The position numbers were made by a program, and so were the translations under genes. The notes under the pieces were generated by a model. That model worked only from the letters and a program-made list of their open reading frames with translations. It was not told the DNA's origin and did no database searches. Shown one piece after another: positions 6,118 through 14,508 of a DNA stretch of 15,914 bases. Every line of letters starts with the position of its first letter. The stretch's first letter is position 1. The stretch is from Cytophagales bacterium (GTDB lineage: Bacteria > Bacteroidota > Bacteroidia > Cytophagales > Cyclobacteriaceae): the NCBI GenBank assembly GCA_003500135.1, contig DNTA01000044.1, positions 1-15,914 of the forward strand, read 5' to 3'.

Positions 6118-9100
6118 ATGAAGCATCCAATATTCGCCTTCGCCATATTATTGTCCTGTATTTTGAATATAACGCCAAATTTATATTCAGCAGGAATAAG
6201 CAAAACTGCCGGTACCGCAATAATGGCGCCTATGGCAGCAACTATTGTTAATGGAACGCTGGATATTTCAAATAGATTTGTTGACGTAACTTTTGATGAA
6301 GGAGTTTGGTCAAATAGTATAACCACTACCCCTGTTATCCCCGGGGATTTTAATTTAAATTTCGATGATAATGGCGGGGGCCTGACCAGCGTATCAATCA
6401 AAAGCGCCCGGCAGGCGGACAATACTGATGAGGCCTTGGCATCCCCTTTAACGGGTGGGGAAACGGTCATCAGGCTTTTCTTTAATTTGAATGGCACTCC
6501 ATCGGGAGTGGAAACAATTGAGGTGACCCCATCAACTGGTGTTACCATTTTTATTTCCGGCGGAACACCAGTGCCTGTAACGGAAACAACCGGGGATTTG
6601 ACCTTTAATGAAGCGCCAAAAATAACCAATACGGATACGCAATTTGAAGTTTGTAACAATAATAGTCCAGGCATTACCGTAATAGCTGACCTGGTTGGCA
6701 CGAATTTCACCTGGACTGCCATGACGCCTACACCCGCTATAATTAGTGGCTTCACAAACAATGGCACGGGCGCTTCTATCGATGAAAACCTTATGAATTC
6801 GGGTACCGTTACCGGGGAAGTACGCTATAAAGTAACACCTGAAAATGGTGGTGTGCTGGGCAACCCGGTCACTTTTGTGGTAAAGGTTTTTCCTGTGCCA
6901 AATGTAACACCCGATCCTATCAACCAGGAAATTTGCAATAACGACGTAGCCCTGATCGATTTAGACGGTGATGTATTTAACACAACATACTCGTGGACTG
7001 TTTCTGCCGATCCGGAAATTAATAATGCAATTGACGGAGGAAGTGATTCGCGCATTCTACAGGTACTGGAAAATACGGGGCCTGCCACGGCCCAGGCCAT
7101 CTATACCATTACCCCTTCTGCAAACGATTGTAGCGGTAGCCCCGTCGTTGCGAGCGTAGATGTGCTGCCAGCATTCTTTGCACGTGTTTTATCACAAAAG
7201 GATACCATATGTAACGAAACCCCTACCACAACATTTGACGTTGAGCTGGAGGGTACCGGGCCATGGAGTATCACTTATGTTGATGGCAATACTACCTTTA
7301 ACGAAGTCGCCAACTCTTCCCCCTTCACGGTGACCGTTTTTCCCGGAAGCGCCAATACCACCTATACCATTCAGTCCGTCATTGATCAGTCTACGGGTTG
7401 TATATTGTTATTAAATAGTTCGGAGCGCGAATTCACAGTATTTCGAATTAAAGAAATTCTTGCCGAGCTGGTCACGGGTAATGAAATTGTATGTGAAAGC
7501 ACACAAAACCTGGAAATAGAAATTGATTTTCAAGGTTTGGGGCCCTGGCAACTTCAGTATCTCGATAATGGTACTTCTGAGAGCTCTACTTTTACAAGTG
7601 CCAGTAGTGGAATCGAAGTGAGCCCTCAATTAGGTATCAATACATATGAATTATTGAGCGTAACGGACCTGCACCCAAGAGCTCTGGCGTGTGCCACATC
7701 TGTTAATGGCTCAATCGTTGTGGAAAAGATCCCATTCCCTACAGGCACACTGGCATTTAACGATGGTGAAAGTACCAAAGATGTGTGCCTCAATGAAGAA
7801 ATTTCACTTTCAGTTGAACTTACCGGGCAAGGCCCCTGGCGCATCACCTACTCAGATGGTGTTGAAAATATAACGGTTGATAATATTACAAGTTCCCCAT
7901 ACAATTTTACTTATAATGTTGAGCGGTCGGGAACAATTGTACTCTCCCTTCTTTCTGTAAACACCAGCAACCCAACATGCCCCGGTACTGTTTCAGGTAT
8001 TGCCACGGCTGTGGTGAAACCGGTACCTACCGGCATCGGTTCAGTAAGCGGTGACCCTGAAGTTTGTGCGAATGAAGATGATGTTACTTACACAGTTTCT
8101 AACATTATTGGGGCCGATGAATATACCTGGAGTTTGCCAACCGGCGTACAACCAATAGATGGTAACCTAACTACCAGTACCACCTCTATTAACCTGAACT
8201 TTACAAATGGCGCCGAAAGCGGAGAAATCCGGGTAGTCGGCTCAAACCAATGTGGTTCCGGTCCGGCAACTACTCCTTTCAATGTAGAAGTGCTTAACGT
8301 ACCCGTATTGGAAGATCCGATTAATGGTTCTGAACTTGTTTGTGCCGGTGAAAGCGCTGTGGCCTACAGCATACCCGATCAGGGAGAAGGGGTCTCATAT
8401 ATCTGGACATTACCAAACGGCGCCAACAGCGGAGGTTTTTCGGGTGAAATAATCACAAATAAAAATGAAATACTGGTCAATTATACCATTAACGCTTCCA
8501 ACAGTGCGATTAAAGTTTCAGCCTCAAATGAGTGCATTGACCGCTCGGACCCGGTTAGTAAAGATATTACGGTAAAACAAATACCTCCTAAACCCAATAG
8601 CATATCGGGTCCTGATGAATTGTGTGCTGAAAGTGGCGGCATAGAGTTCACCTCAGATAACATTCCTGACGTAGATGGCTATGCCTGGCAACTGCCACAA
8701 TCCTTTACGCCCGAAAATGCACAATTCGATAGCGAGTCGGGGCTTTACCTCACCACTGGCCCCACCATCAGGGTACGCTCAGGCGCTACCTCTGGTTTAT
8801 TGAACGTCAAAGCGGCCGGTGTAAATGAATGTGGGATTGGGGATTTATCACTAGCCTATAATATTGACGTGAATAGTGTGCCGCAATTTTTCATTGATAT
8901 TGACCCCTCAAAAAACGAGGCATTTACCGGAGAGGTTATTTATTTTAATGCAGTGGTAAGCAATAATAATCAGGAGGAAATTTCGGAATGGAACTGGCAA
9001 TTCGGAGATGGAAATTCAGGAAATGGTGTTTCAACACAGCATATTTATGGTCGTGGTGGTACATTTTTAGTTGAGTTAGAAGGCACCAATGTTATTGGCT

Positions 9101-9408
9101 GTACCGGAAGCAGTTCTATTGAAATACTCATTACGGAAGATTTTCCCATCAGGATCATGAATATTATCACCCCTAATGGGGATAATCGAAATGATGGGTT
9201 ATTTATTGAAGGTGTTGAGACTTTCCCTTTAAATGAAGTAAGGTTAATTAGCAGAATTGGTGTTGAAGTGTTTTATGCCGAAGATTTTGTGAACAACAAC
9301 TGGAATGACTACAATGTAAACCTCGAACCTGGCACTTACCTCTGTTTATTTAAAATAAAAGGGGTTGATAAAACTATTTCACAAACCATTACCGTGATTA
9401 AAAACTGA
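6118..9408 (+). CDS. Large modular T9SS-secreted surface protein with gliding-motility type C-terminal domain
   Basis: A 1096-residue exported protein. Residues 1-24 form a signal peptide (hydrophobic AFAILLSCILNI). The body is built from beta-sandwich modules of several types. Residues 30-175 are a non-repeated N-terminal region. Two modules at about 180-350 share an EVCNN/EICNN start and a TWTA/SWTV motif. Three modules have a GPW motif at residues 381, 475 and 572. Three PKD-like modules at about 645-920 share EVCAN/LVCAG/ELCAE starts and W-(S/T/Q)-LP. A classic PKD domain at about 924-1005 has WNWQFGDGNSG. The last 85 residues are the gliding-motility-associated (CHU_C, type B) sorting domain, starting ITPNGDNRNDG. 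Type IX secretion would export and attach it to the cell surface. Adhesion or matrix function is inferred from architecture. The PorP/SprF-like gene follows 19 bases later. Confidence 0.93.
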   Translation: MKHPIFAFAILLSCILNITPNLYSAGISKTAGTAIMAPMAATIVNGTLDISNRFVDVTFDEGVWSNSITTTPVIPGDFNLNFDDNGGGLTSVSIKSARQADNTDEALASPLTGGETVIRLFFNLNGTPSGVETIEVTPSTGVTIFISGGTPVPVTETTGDLTFNEAPKITNTDTQFEVCNNNSPGITVIADLVGTNFTWTAMTPTPAIISGFTNNGTGASIDENLMNSGTVTGEVRYKVTPENGGVLGNPVTFVVKVFPVPNVTPDPINQEICNNDVALIDLDGDVFNTTYSWTVSADPEINNAIDGGSDSRILQVLENTGPATAQAIYTITPSANDCSGSPVVASVDVLPAFFARVLSQKDTICNETPTTTFDVELEGTGPWSITYVDGNTTFNEVANSSPFTVTVFPGSANTTYTIQSVIDQSTGCILLLNSSEREFTVFRIKEILAELVTGNEIVCESTQNLEIEIDFQGLGPWQLQYLDNGTSESSTFTSASSGIEVSPQLGINTYELLSVTDLHPRALACATSVNGSIVVEKIPFPTGTLAFNDGESTKDVCLNEEISLSVELTGQGPWRITYSDGVENITVDNITSSPYNFTYNVERSGTIVLSLLSVNTSNPTCPGTVSGIATAVVKPVPTGIGSVSGDPEVCANEDDVTYTVSNIIGADEYTWSLPTGVQPIDGNLTTSTTSINLNFTNGAESGEIRVVGSNQCGSGPATTPFNVEVLNVPVLEDPINGSELVCAGESAVAYSIPDQGEGVSYIWTLPNGANSGGFSGEIITNKNEILVNYTINASNSAIKVSASNECIDRSDPVSKDITVKQIPPKPNSISGPDELCAESGGIEFTSDNIPDVDGYAWQLPQSFTPENAQFDSESGLYLTTGPTIRVRSGATSGLLNVKAAGVNECGIGDLSLAYNIDVNSVPQFFIDIDPSKNEAFTGEVIYFNAVVSNNNQEEISEWNWQFGDGNSGNGVSTQHIYGRGGTFLVELEGTNVIGCTGSSSIEILITEDFPIRIMNIITPNGDNRNDGLFIEGVETFPLNEVRLISRIGVEVFYAEDFVNNNWNDYNVNLEPGTYLCLFKIKGVDKTISQTITVIKN

Positions 9409-9427
9409 TATCTGATTCTATTTCAAC

Positions 9428-10543
9428 ATGAAACATACTCTACATTTTTTTTATATCATTATCCTCACATTTTTACAACTGAGTATTGTACATTCCACAA
9501 GGGGTCAGGACGTTCCGGTATTCAATCCCTATTATAGCAATTCCTTTTATCAAAACCCGGCTTTATCAGGTTATAATTACATGACCCTTTCAGCTCTGTA
9601 CCGTGGACAGTTCAATGGGGCCGAGGGCAGCCCAACAATCAATCAGCTCGCATTTACGTCTCCCATTATTCAGGGAACAGGTGGTGCCTCAATGCAGATA
9701 ATCAATGATAATGCTAATGTATTTCAATCGCTTTATCTCATGCCTTCAATGGCATACCGGCTTGTCTTTTCCGAATTCAGTGACCTATCGGTCGGACTGG
9801 GCGCGGAAATTGTGAATTCACGCCTGGATATGGCAAAAGTAAATGTGCAGGACAAAGATGATGATATTATTAACCGATACGGGGCCGATCCAACATGGAA
9901 TTATGATTTCACCTTTGGACTACACTACAAACACAAATACTTTAAGCTCGGTGCGGTGGCCCACAGGTTGCGTGGCATACTGGATAGTGAAAGGGAAAAC
10001 AAGCTGCTCAGTGAACAGGTAAGTGCATATTTTATGCCTTCAATACCGTTAAACGGATTCCGTGATATGTTGGAAATCCTGGTGTTTTATCGATCCTTGC
10101 CTGGATTTGAAGATTACAGGCTTGATGTCGGGGCTTATTACACCTTTAGTGAATTGGCAACCTTTGGCGCATCATACGGATTGAATGGGGAAATCAATGT
10201 GCTGGCCGGGGTCAACTACAGAGGATTCTTTTTAAATTATAACCATGGTGTTGGCGTTCAAAGCAACCTTCAGAATACTGGTTTTATCAGCGAAATAACA
10301 TTGGGATATCACCTATTCAGCGGAGGATACAGGTCACAGTTTTCCAGCGCACTTGAACAAACACGTGATGCAAGACGCATACGCAGGCTGGATATCTACA
10401 ACAGTAATAACGTAGGACGATCTTCTCCTGAAAAATTTGGACGTAAATGGCGCTCTAAAAAGCAAAATTCTTCAAATCCCAACTCCAGATTCAATAAATC
10501 GAAAAAGAATTATCGCAAGAAGAAAAAAAGAAAGAAGAATTAA
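9428..10543 (+). CDS. PorP/SprF family type IX secretion outer-membrane protein
   Basis: A 371-residue protein with an N-terminal signal peptide (hydrophobic FFYIIILTFLQLSIV, likely cleavage after STRGQ). It then has the family opening VPVFNPYYSNSFYQNPALSGYN, followed by alternating hydrophobic strands typical of an outer-membrane beta-barrel (for example GLGAEIVNSRLDMAKVNVQD and TFGASYGLNGEINVLAGVNY). PorP/SprF proteins help secretion and surface display of specific T9SS cargo such as the adhesin SprB, and their genes usually sit next to that cargo. Here it lies 19 bases after the type B cargo gene, which fits one operon. The C-terminal 60 residues are unusual: after the last barrel-like strand they become very basic, ending RKKKKRKKN. 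A terminator follows at once. Confidence 0.92.
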   Translation: MKHTLHFFYIIILTFLQLSIVHSTRGQDVPVFNPYYSNSFYQNPALSGYNYMTLSALYRGQFNGAEGSPTINQLAFTSPIIQGTGGASMQIINDNANVFQSLYLMPSMAYRLVFSEFSDLSVGLGAEIVNSRLDMAKVNVQDKDDDIINRYGADPTWNYDFTFGLHYKHKYFKLGAVAHRLRGILDSERENKLLSEQVSAYFMPSIPLNGFRDMLEILVFYRSLPGFEDYRLDVGAYYTFSELATFGASYGLNGEINVLAGVNYRGFFLNYNHGVGVQSNLQNTGFISEITLGYHLFSGGYRSQFSSALEQTRDARRIRRLDIYNSNNVGRSSPEKFGRKWRSKKQNSSNPNSRFNKSKKNYRKKKKRKKN

Positions 10544-10550
10544 ATTATTC

Positions 10551-10577
10551 AAGCTGCCTGAAAAGACAGCTTTTTTT
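10551..10577 (+). terminator. Rho-independent terminator after the T9SS pair
   Basis: AAGCTG (10551-10556) pairs with CAGCTT (10567-10572), with possible further CT/AG pairing inside the loop, followed by seven T. It starts eight bases after the PorP/SprF stop codon. Confidence 0.8.
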
Positions 10578-10658
10578 ATGAATTTATGAATTTAGCGACT
10601 GTAATCATGTAATCGTTCAAAATATGGTTTTCAAATCCCTCAATTCCAAATAATTTGT

Positions 10659-10666
10659 TACTTTTG
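10659..10666 (+). promoter_or_regulatory. Possible Bacteroidota -7 promoter box
   Basis: TACTTTTG matches TAnnTTTG. It lies in the 567-base gap between the PorP/SprF gene and the sugar transporter, and could serve the small ORF or the transporter. No clear -33 element is seen. Confidence 0.28.
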
Positions 10667-10701
10667 AACGGGGCTTGTAATACTATAAACTTAAACCTGA
10701 T

Positions 10702-10738
10702 GTGATTGCCTGTAATACATTTACTTTCAGTCAATCAC
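10702..10738. promoter_or_regulatory. Spaced inverted repeat GTGATTG/CAATCAC
   Basis: GTGATTG at 10702-10708 and CAATCAC at 10732-10738 are exact inverse complements separated by 23 bases. They lie just downstream of the possible promoter box. They may be a regulator site or an RNA hairpin in the leader of the sugar transporter transcript. Confidence 0.3.
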
Positions 10739-10747
10739 TACCATTAT

Positions 10748-10763
10748 TCATGATGTATCATGA
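10748..10763. promoter_or_regulatory. 16-base operator-like palindrome
   Basis: TCATGATGTATCATGA has 7-base perfect arms around GT. It sits ten bases after the spaced inverted repeat and 47 bases before the small ORF, in the leader region of the sugar transporter. Its symmetry fits a dimeric regulator, but none is encoded nearby. Confidence 0.35.
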
Positions 10764-10809
10764 TAAAAAGGGTTAAGACGGTGAATTAAACAATTAAAGC
10801 TAATTTACT

Positions 10810-11091
10810 ATGGCAATAGGAATGAGTGTGCCCCGGAATTCGATCGAAGAGGGCCCTTGTGAAAAAAACCAACTACTGCTACAGGTAGCATTGATAAGCC
10901 CCCTGATCATCGGTTGTATTAATGTTTTTAATTCCTCGCTTTTACAGGATCTTACTTTAGTAAGCTGTTTTTTGGCATTTGTATCTATAATGACTGCCCG
11001 ATTCTGCTTTGAATTCATTTACCGTCAAGGAACTATGGATATAGTTCCTATATTTGTTTACAAGAGCATTTTTAATCGATCTAAATCATAA
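10810..11091 (+). CDS. Possible small membrane protein (93 aa), uncertain
   Basis: This frame encodes 93 residues with two hydrophobic segments, about residues 22-42 (LLLQVALISPLIIGCINVF) and 47-70 (LTLVSCFLAFVSIMTARF), joined by a short polar loop. That would suit a small two-helix membrane protein. The ends are polar and the last residues are basic. It ends 19 bases before the transporter start codon, so the two could share a transcript. There is no recognisable family and no good ribosome site, and the frame could be a chance ORF in a long leader. Codon use is not clearly that of a gene. Confidence 0.32.
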   Translation: MAIGMSVPRNSIEEGPCEKNQLLLQVALISPLIIGCINVFNSSLLQDLTLVSCFLAFVSIMTARFCFEFIYRQGTMDIVPIFVYKSIFNRSKS

Positions 11092-11110
11092 ATTAAACTT
11101 AATTCACCAG

Positions 11111-12493
11111 ATGGAACAGAGAAATAGTAATTACGGACTCGGCATGGGGGTATTCGGTGCCGTCTTTTTTATCTTCGGATTCGCCACTACTTTTATTGTT
11201 ACGATGACAGCGCCGGTAAAGGCAATTTTTGGCTTGCCTGAATGGGGCGCCCAATTGTTATCCTCTGCATTTTTTATCACTTACCCAATCTTATCAATCC
11301 CTTCCGGAAAGTTAGTCGCAAAAATTGGCTATAAATGGACTGTGATTTTAGGTCTTCTTCTCATGGGAATTGGAAGTTTAATATTTTGGCCGGCCGCCAA
11401 AGTCCCTTCATTCCCAATGTTTCTGGTGGCTACTTTTATTCTGGCCGCCGGGGTTGTTTTCTTACAAGTAGCGGCTAACCCTTATGTAACAGCCCTTGGG
11501 CCTGAAAGTTCCGCCTCAAGTAGACTTAACCTCACACAGGCTTTAAACTCAATAGCAACAATGATTGCACCATGGATAATTTCAGTAGCAATTTTTAGAG
11601 GCCTGAGTGAATCATTGATGACTGCGAAAGAATATGGTTTTGCAGCTGCTGAAAGAGTGCCATTACCTTTTATAATTATGGCAGTAGTTGTGATAGCTGT
11701 AGCAGTAATTCTATTCACCATTAAACTACCTGTATTAGTTACTGAGAAAAAAGAAGGTGTTAAAAAGAGTGTTTGGTCATATCCTCACGTTATTTTAGGC
11801 GCTTTAGCAATATTTACATACGTTGGAGCTGAGGTAGGAAATGCCGGACTCATTGTCAACTATCTTAAAAATTCAGGCGGCATTGACCCCGAAGTAGCTT
11901 CTACTTATGCCGCGATATATTGGGGAGGCGCCATGATCGGTCGTTTTTTCGGTGCGATTATGTTTTCTGATATGAAAAGTAAGTCCAAGAAATATGGAAT
12001 GGTAGGACTTGTTCTTGTATTAGCACTTATTTCAGGTGCTTTTGTAACTGCCAAGGGCTACACAATTGATACATGGAATTTCAACGCTGGTGTTACATTT
12101 ATGGTTATTGCATTGGTAAACTTCATTATCATGCAAATTGGATCAGGAAAAGCAGCACGTACACTAGGCGTATTTGCAATTGTTGCAGCCTCACTCGCAC
12201 TTATCACAACATTTACAACTGGTCAGGTTGCATTATGGACCATTATATCAATTGGTCTATTCAATTCAATTATGTTCCCTAATATTTTCTCATTAGCCGT
12301 AAGGGACCTCGATGGAGAAGAAATGGCATCTGCATCAGGAATAATTAATTCATTAGTTGTTGGTGGCGCTGTTATTCCTCCTTTGATGGGCGGGATTGCA
12401 GATACCGCAGGTTATACTTGGGCATTTTTGGTTCCTGCGGCCTGTTATCTGTACATATTCTTTTACGCCGTAAAAGGAAGTCAAATAAGATAA
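11111..12493 (+). CDS. Sugar MFS transporter, FucP/glucose-galactose type
   Basis: A major facilitator superfamily symporter of 460 residues with about twelve hydrophobic helices. Diagnostic of the FucP/GluP sugar:H+ (or Na+) symporters is the block after helix 4, VVFLQVAANPYVTALGPESSASSRLNLTQALNS, with the Asn-Pro and the conserved SRLNLTQALNS. The first helix (GAVFFIFGFATTF) and the loop SGKLVAKIGYKWTV between helices 2 and 3 also fit. The likely substrate is a hexose or amino sugar, taken across the inner membrane; the ROK kinase 103 bases downstream would phosphorylate it. The ATG at 11111 is preferred over the in-frame ATG at 11054. The extra 19 residues are polar, overlap the upstream ORF and are not part of the family, while EQRNSNYG leads directly into helix 1. 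Confidence 0.92.
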   Translation: MEQRNSNYGLGMGVFGAVFFIFGFATTFIVTMTAPVKAIFGLPEWGAQLLSSAFFITYPILSIPSGKLVAKIGYKWTVILGLLLMGIGSLIFWPAAKVPSFPMFLVATFILAAGVVFLQVAANPYVTALGPESSASSRLNLTQALNSIATMIAPWIISVAIFRGLSESLMTAKEYGFAAAERVPLPFIIMAVVVIAVAVILFTIKLPVLVTEKKEGVKKSVWSYPHVILGALAIFTYVGAEVGNAGLIVNYLKNSGGIDPEVASTYAAIYWGGAMIGRFFGAIMFSDMKSKSKKYGMVGLVLVLALISGAFVTAKGYTIDTWNFNAGVTFMVIALVNFIIMQIGSGKAARTLGVFAIVAASLALITTFTTGQVALWTIISIGLFNSIMFPNIFSLAVRDLDGEEMASASGIINSLVVGGAVIPPLMGGIADTAGYTWAFLVPAACYLYIFFYAVKGSQIR

Positions 12494-12500
12494 ATATAAC

Positions 12501-12530
12501 GAACCGGCAATGTTTGCCGGTTCATTTTAT
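12501..12530 (+). terminator. Strong hairpin terminator after the sugar transporter
   Basis: GAACCGGCAA and TTGCCGGTTC form a perfect 10-base stem with loop TGT (12501-12523), followed by a T-rich tail. It starts eight bases after the stop codon and should end most transport-gene transcripts before the ROK kinase gene. Confidence 0.88.
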
Positions 12531-12596
12531 TTATATTTAATTTTTATGTATTGATTAAATACTTGACAAATCTCAAAACCGACAAATTCTAAAAAA

Positions 12597-13556
12597 ATGA
12601 AAGAAATAGCAGTAGGAGTAGATATTGGAGGAACTTATACAAAGTACGGATTCGTAGATAAAGAAGGAGTAGTACTGGCCGCCGGTTCCATTGAAACCAC
12701 TGGTCATGAAGATGTGGAAGCATACCAGGTAGCGCTTAAAGATGCAATAGAAGCAAAGAAAAACAGTTTAAGTGAAAATGTTGAAATAGTAGGTGTAGGC
12801 ATAGGCGCCCCAAATGGCAACTACTACTCCGGAACGATCGAACAAGCGCCAAATTTGAGTTGGAAGGGTGTGGTCCCGTTTATCGAATTGTTTAAAAAAC
12901 ACTACGATGTACCCATGGCGCTAACAAATGATGCCAATTCAGCCGCCATAGGGGAAATGCTTTTTGGAGGTGCGAAAGGAATGAAAAATTTTATTGTCAT
13001 TACACTCGGCACCGGACTGGGCAGTGGAATTGTAGTCAATGGAGAATTGGTTTACGGTCATGACGGCTTTGCGGGTGAGTTAGGGCACGTTACCATCGTG
13101 AGAGGAGGGCGACAAATCCCGACGGGCAGAAGAGGATCGCTTGAGGGCTATGTGTCAGCCCCTGGCATATGCCGTACCGTTTTCGAATTGATGGCAGAAA
13201 TGATAGTGGATAGTGAATTTAGAAATATCCCCTATAACAAATTGACCGCGAAGATGGTTTATGAAGGGGCGCTTAAAGGAGACCCTATTGCCGTGGAAGC
13301 CTTTGAGCGTACCGGAAAATATTTGGGCGAAGCATTATCAGATACCGTTATGCATCTGAGCCCTGAAGCTATTTTTGTGTTTGGAGGCCTGGCAAGCGCG
13401 GGTGAGTTCATTCTCAATCCAACCAAAAAGCATATGGAAGATAACTTACTGCCGATTTTTAAAAACAAGGTAAAAATTTTACCTTCGGGACTTACTGAAA
13501 CGAATGCTGCCGTTTTAGGAGGCAGCGCTTTGGTATGGCAGGAAATTGGTCGGTAA
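12597..13556 (+). CDS. ROK family sugar kinase (glucokinase-like), zinc cysteines absent
   Basis: A 319-residue kinase of the ROK family, cytoplasmic. The N-terminal ATP phosphate loop is DIGGTYTK (residues 9-16). The catalytic base is Asp112 in LTNDANSAA. ATP-binding GTGLGSG (138-144) and the sugar-contacting ExGH (Glu161-His164) are present, as is the second phosphate site FGGLASAG (262-269). These predict ATP-dependent phosphorylation of glucose or a related sugar at C6, feeding glycolysis. The ROK zinc motif CxCGxxGCLE reads I-P-T-G-R-R-G-S-L-E here (174-183), so all three Cys are replaced although GRRG and LE are kept. There is no N-terminal helix-turn-helix, so it is a kinase rather than a ROK repressor. 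The ATG at 12597 starts directly at the first beta-strand. Confidence 0.92.
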   Translation: MKEIAVGVDIGGTYTKYGFVDKEGVVLAAGSIETTGHEDVEAYQVALKDAIEAKKNSLSENVEIVGVGIGAPNGNYYSGTIEQAPNLSWKGVVPFIELFKKHYDVPMALTNDANSAAIGEMLFGGAKGMKNFIVITLGTGLGSGIVVNGELVYGHDGFAGELGHVTIVRGGRQIPTGRRGSLEGYVSAPGICRTVFELMAEMIVDSEFRNIPYNKLTAKMVYEGALKGDPIAVEAFERTGKYLGEALSDTVMHLSPEAIFVFGGLASAGEFILNPTKKHMEDNLLPIFKNKVKILPSGLTETNAAVLGGSALVWQEIGR

Positions 13557-13559
13557 CCT

Positions 13560-13575
13560 GGTGATGATCATCACC
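13560..13575. repeat. Perfect 16-base palindrome between the ROK kinase and SPFH genes
   Basis: GGTGATGATCATCACC is fully palindromic and starts four bases after the kinase stop codon, followed by CTAAATTTTTAATT. It may be a weak bidirectional terminator or an operator for the SPFH gene that starts at 13610. Confidence 0.4.
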
Positions 13576-13609
13576 CTAAATTTTTAATTAACCCATAAAT
13601 CTACTGGAA

Positions 13610-14434
13610 ATGGATAACAAAAAACTCGTACCTTTTATTGTCATTTTAATTATCGCAATATTATCAATCATTTATTTATCTTCCAGTATCTTTTTAACCA
13701 TCGATGCAGGTGAGCGAGGGGTGCTATTCAGAAAGTTCGGTGGTGGTTTGGATAAGGACCGCATTTATACTCAGGGCTTCGTGGTAAAAGCGCCCTGGAA
13801 CACCATGCATGTTTACAATGTAAGGGAGCAAAAAGTTGAAGAAAAAATGGATGTACTCGATAAAAACGGGTTGTCCATTAGCGTGGATGTTTCAGTGAGG
13901 TTCAATCCGATTTACGATCGAATAGGATACTTACATGAAAACTTTGGGACTGATTACATTAGCACATTGGTTATACCAGAGGTGCGTTCAACCGTTCGAC
14001 GGGTAATGGGTAGATTTACAGCAGAAGAAATATATTCCACCAAAAGGGCCGAAGTAGAAGACGCCATTATTTCTGAAACAGGTGACATCCTGAAACAGAA
14101 AAGTAATAACATCGACATGAAGGCTTTATTGATCAGGTCGATCAATCTTCCGGAGCAGATAAAAAACGCTATTGAATTGAAACTCCAGCAGGAACAGGAA
14201 GCTTTGGCTTATCAGTTCAGACTGGATAAAGAAAAAAGTGAGGCGGAAAGAAAGCGTATTGCAGCAGAAGGTGAAGCCAGAGCCAATAAGATCATTAACA
14301 GCAGTCTTACAAAAGAACTGTTAAGAATGAGGGGAATTGAGGCAACCACCAAATTGTCAGAGTCGCAAAACACAAAAATTGTGATAATTGGAAACAATGA
14401 GGATGGTTTGCCAATTATATTAGGCGATAACTAA
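13610..14434 (+). CDS. Prohibitin-like SPFH/Band 7 membrane protein
   Basis: A 274-residue protein with one N-terminal membrane anchor (about residues 7-29, VPFIVILIIAILSIIYLSSSIFL). It is followed by the SPFH/Band 7 domain starting at DAGERGVLFRKFGG and including TQGFVVKAPWNT, SVDVSVRFNP and VRSTVRRVMGRFTAEEIYSTKR. A charged coiled-coil (about 185-240, rich in Gln, Glu and Lys) leads to a short hydrophobic tail with IVIIGNN. Proteins of this kind form large oligomeric rings or scaffolds at the membrane and influence membrane domains and FtsH-type proteolysis. Its partner here is unknown. It stands alone between the palindrome at 13560 and the terminator at 14443. Confidence 0.92.
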   Translation: MDNKKLVPFIVILIIAILSIIYLSSSIFLTIDAGERGVLFRKFGGGLDKDRIYTQGFVVKAPWNTMHVYNVREQKVEEKMDVLDKNGLSISVDVSVRFNPIYDRIGYLHENFGTDYISTLVIPEVRSTVRRVMGRFTAEEIYSTKRAEVEDAIISETGDILKQKSNNIDMKALLIRSINLPEQIKNAIELKLQQEQEALAYQFRLDKEKSEAERKRIAAEGEARANKIINSSLTKELLRMRGIEATTKLSESQNTKIVIIGNNEDGLPIILGDN

Positions 14435-14442
14435 TACAACGG

Positions 14443-14474
14443 AAATACTTTACTGGTGGAAGTATTTTCTTTTT
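14443..14474 (+). terminator. Hairpin terminator after the SPFH gene
   Basis: AAATACTT (14443-14450) pairs with AAGTATTT (14460-14467) around a nine-base loop, and the T-rich TTTTCTTTTT follows. It starts eight bases after the stop codon and separates the SPFH gene from citrate synthase. Confidence 0.72.
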
Positions 14475-14508
14475 GTACTAATAGTTTAAAATTTAACTAA
14501 GGGTTAAG

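Noticed and set aside
6096..6767. Minus-strand 223-codon ORF over the 5' end of the adhesin gene
   Set aside because: It is Val/Pro/Ser-rich antisense sequence, typical of the complement of Thr/Gly-rich repeat coding DNA. The plus frame has a signal peptide and domain structure.
11054..11110. Upstream start for the sugar transporter at 11054
   Set aside because: The added residues are polar, overlap the upstream frame and are not part of the transporter family. The ATG at 11111 gives the normal N-terminus.
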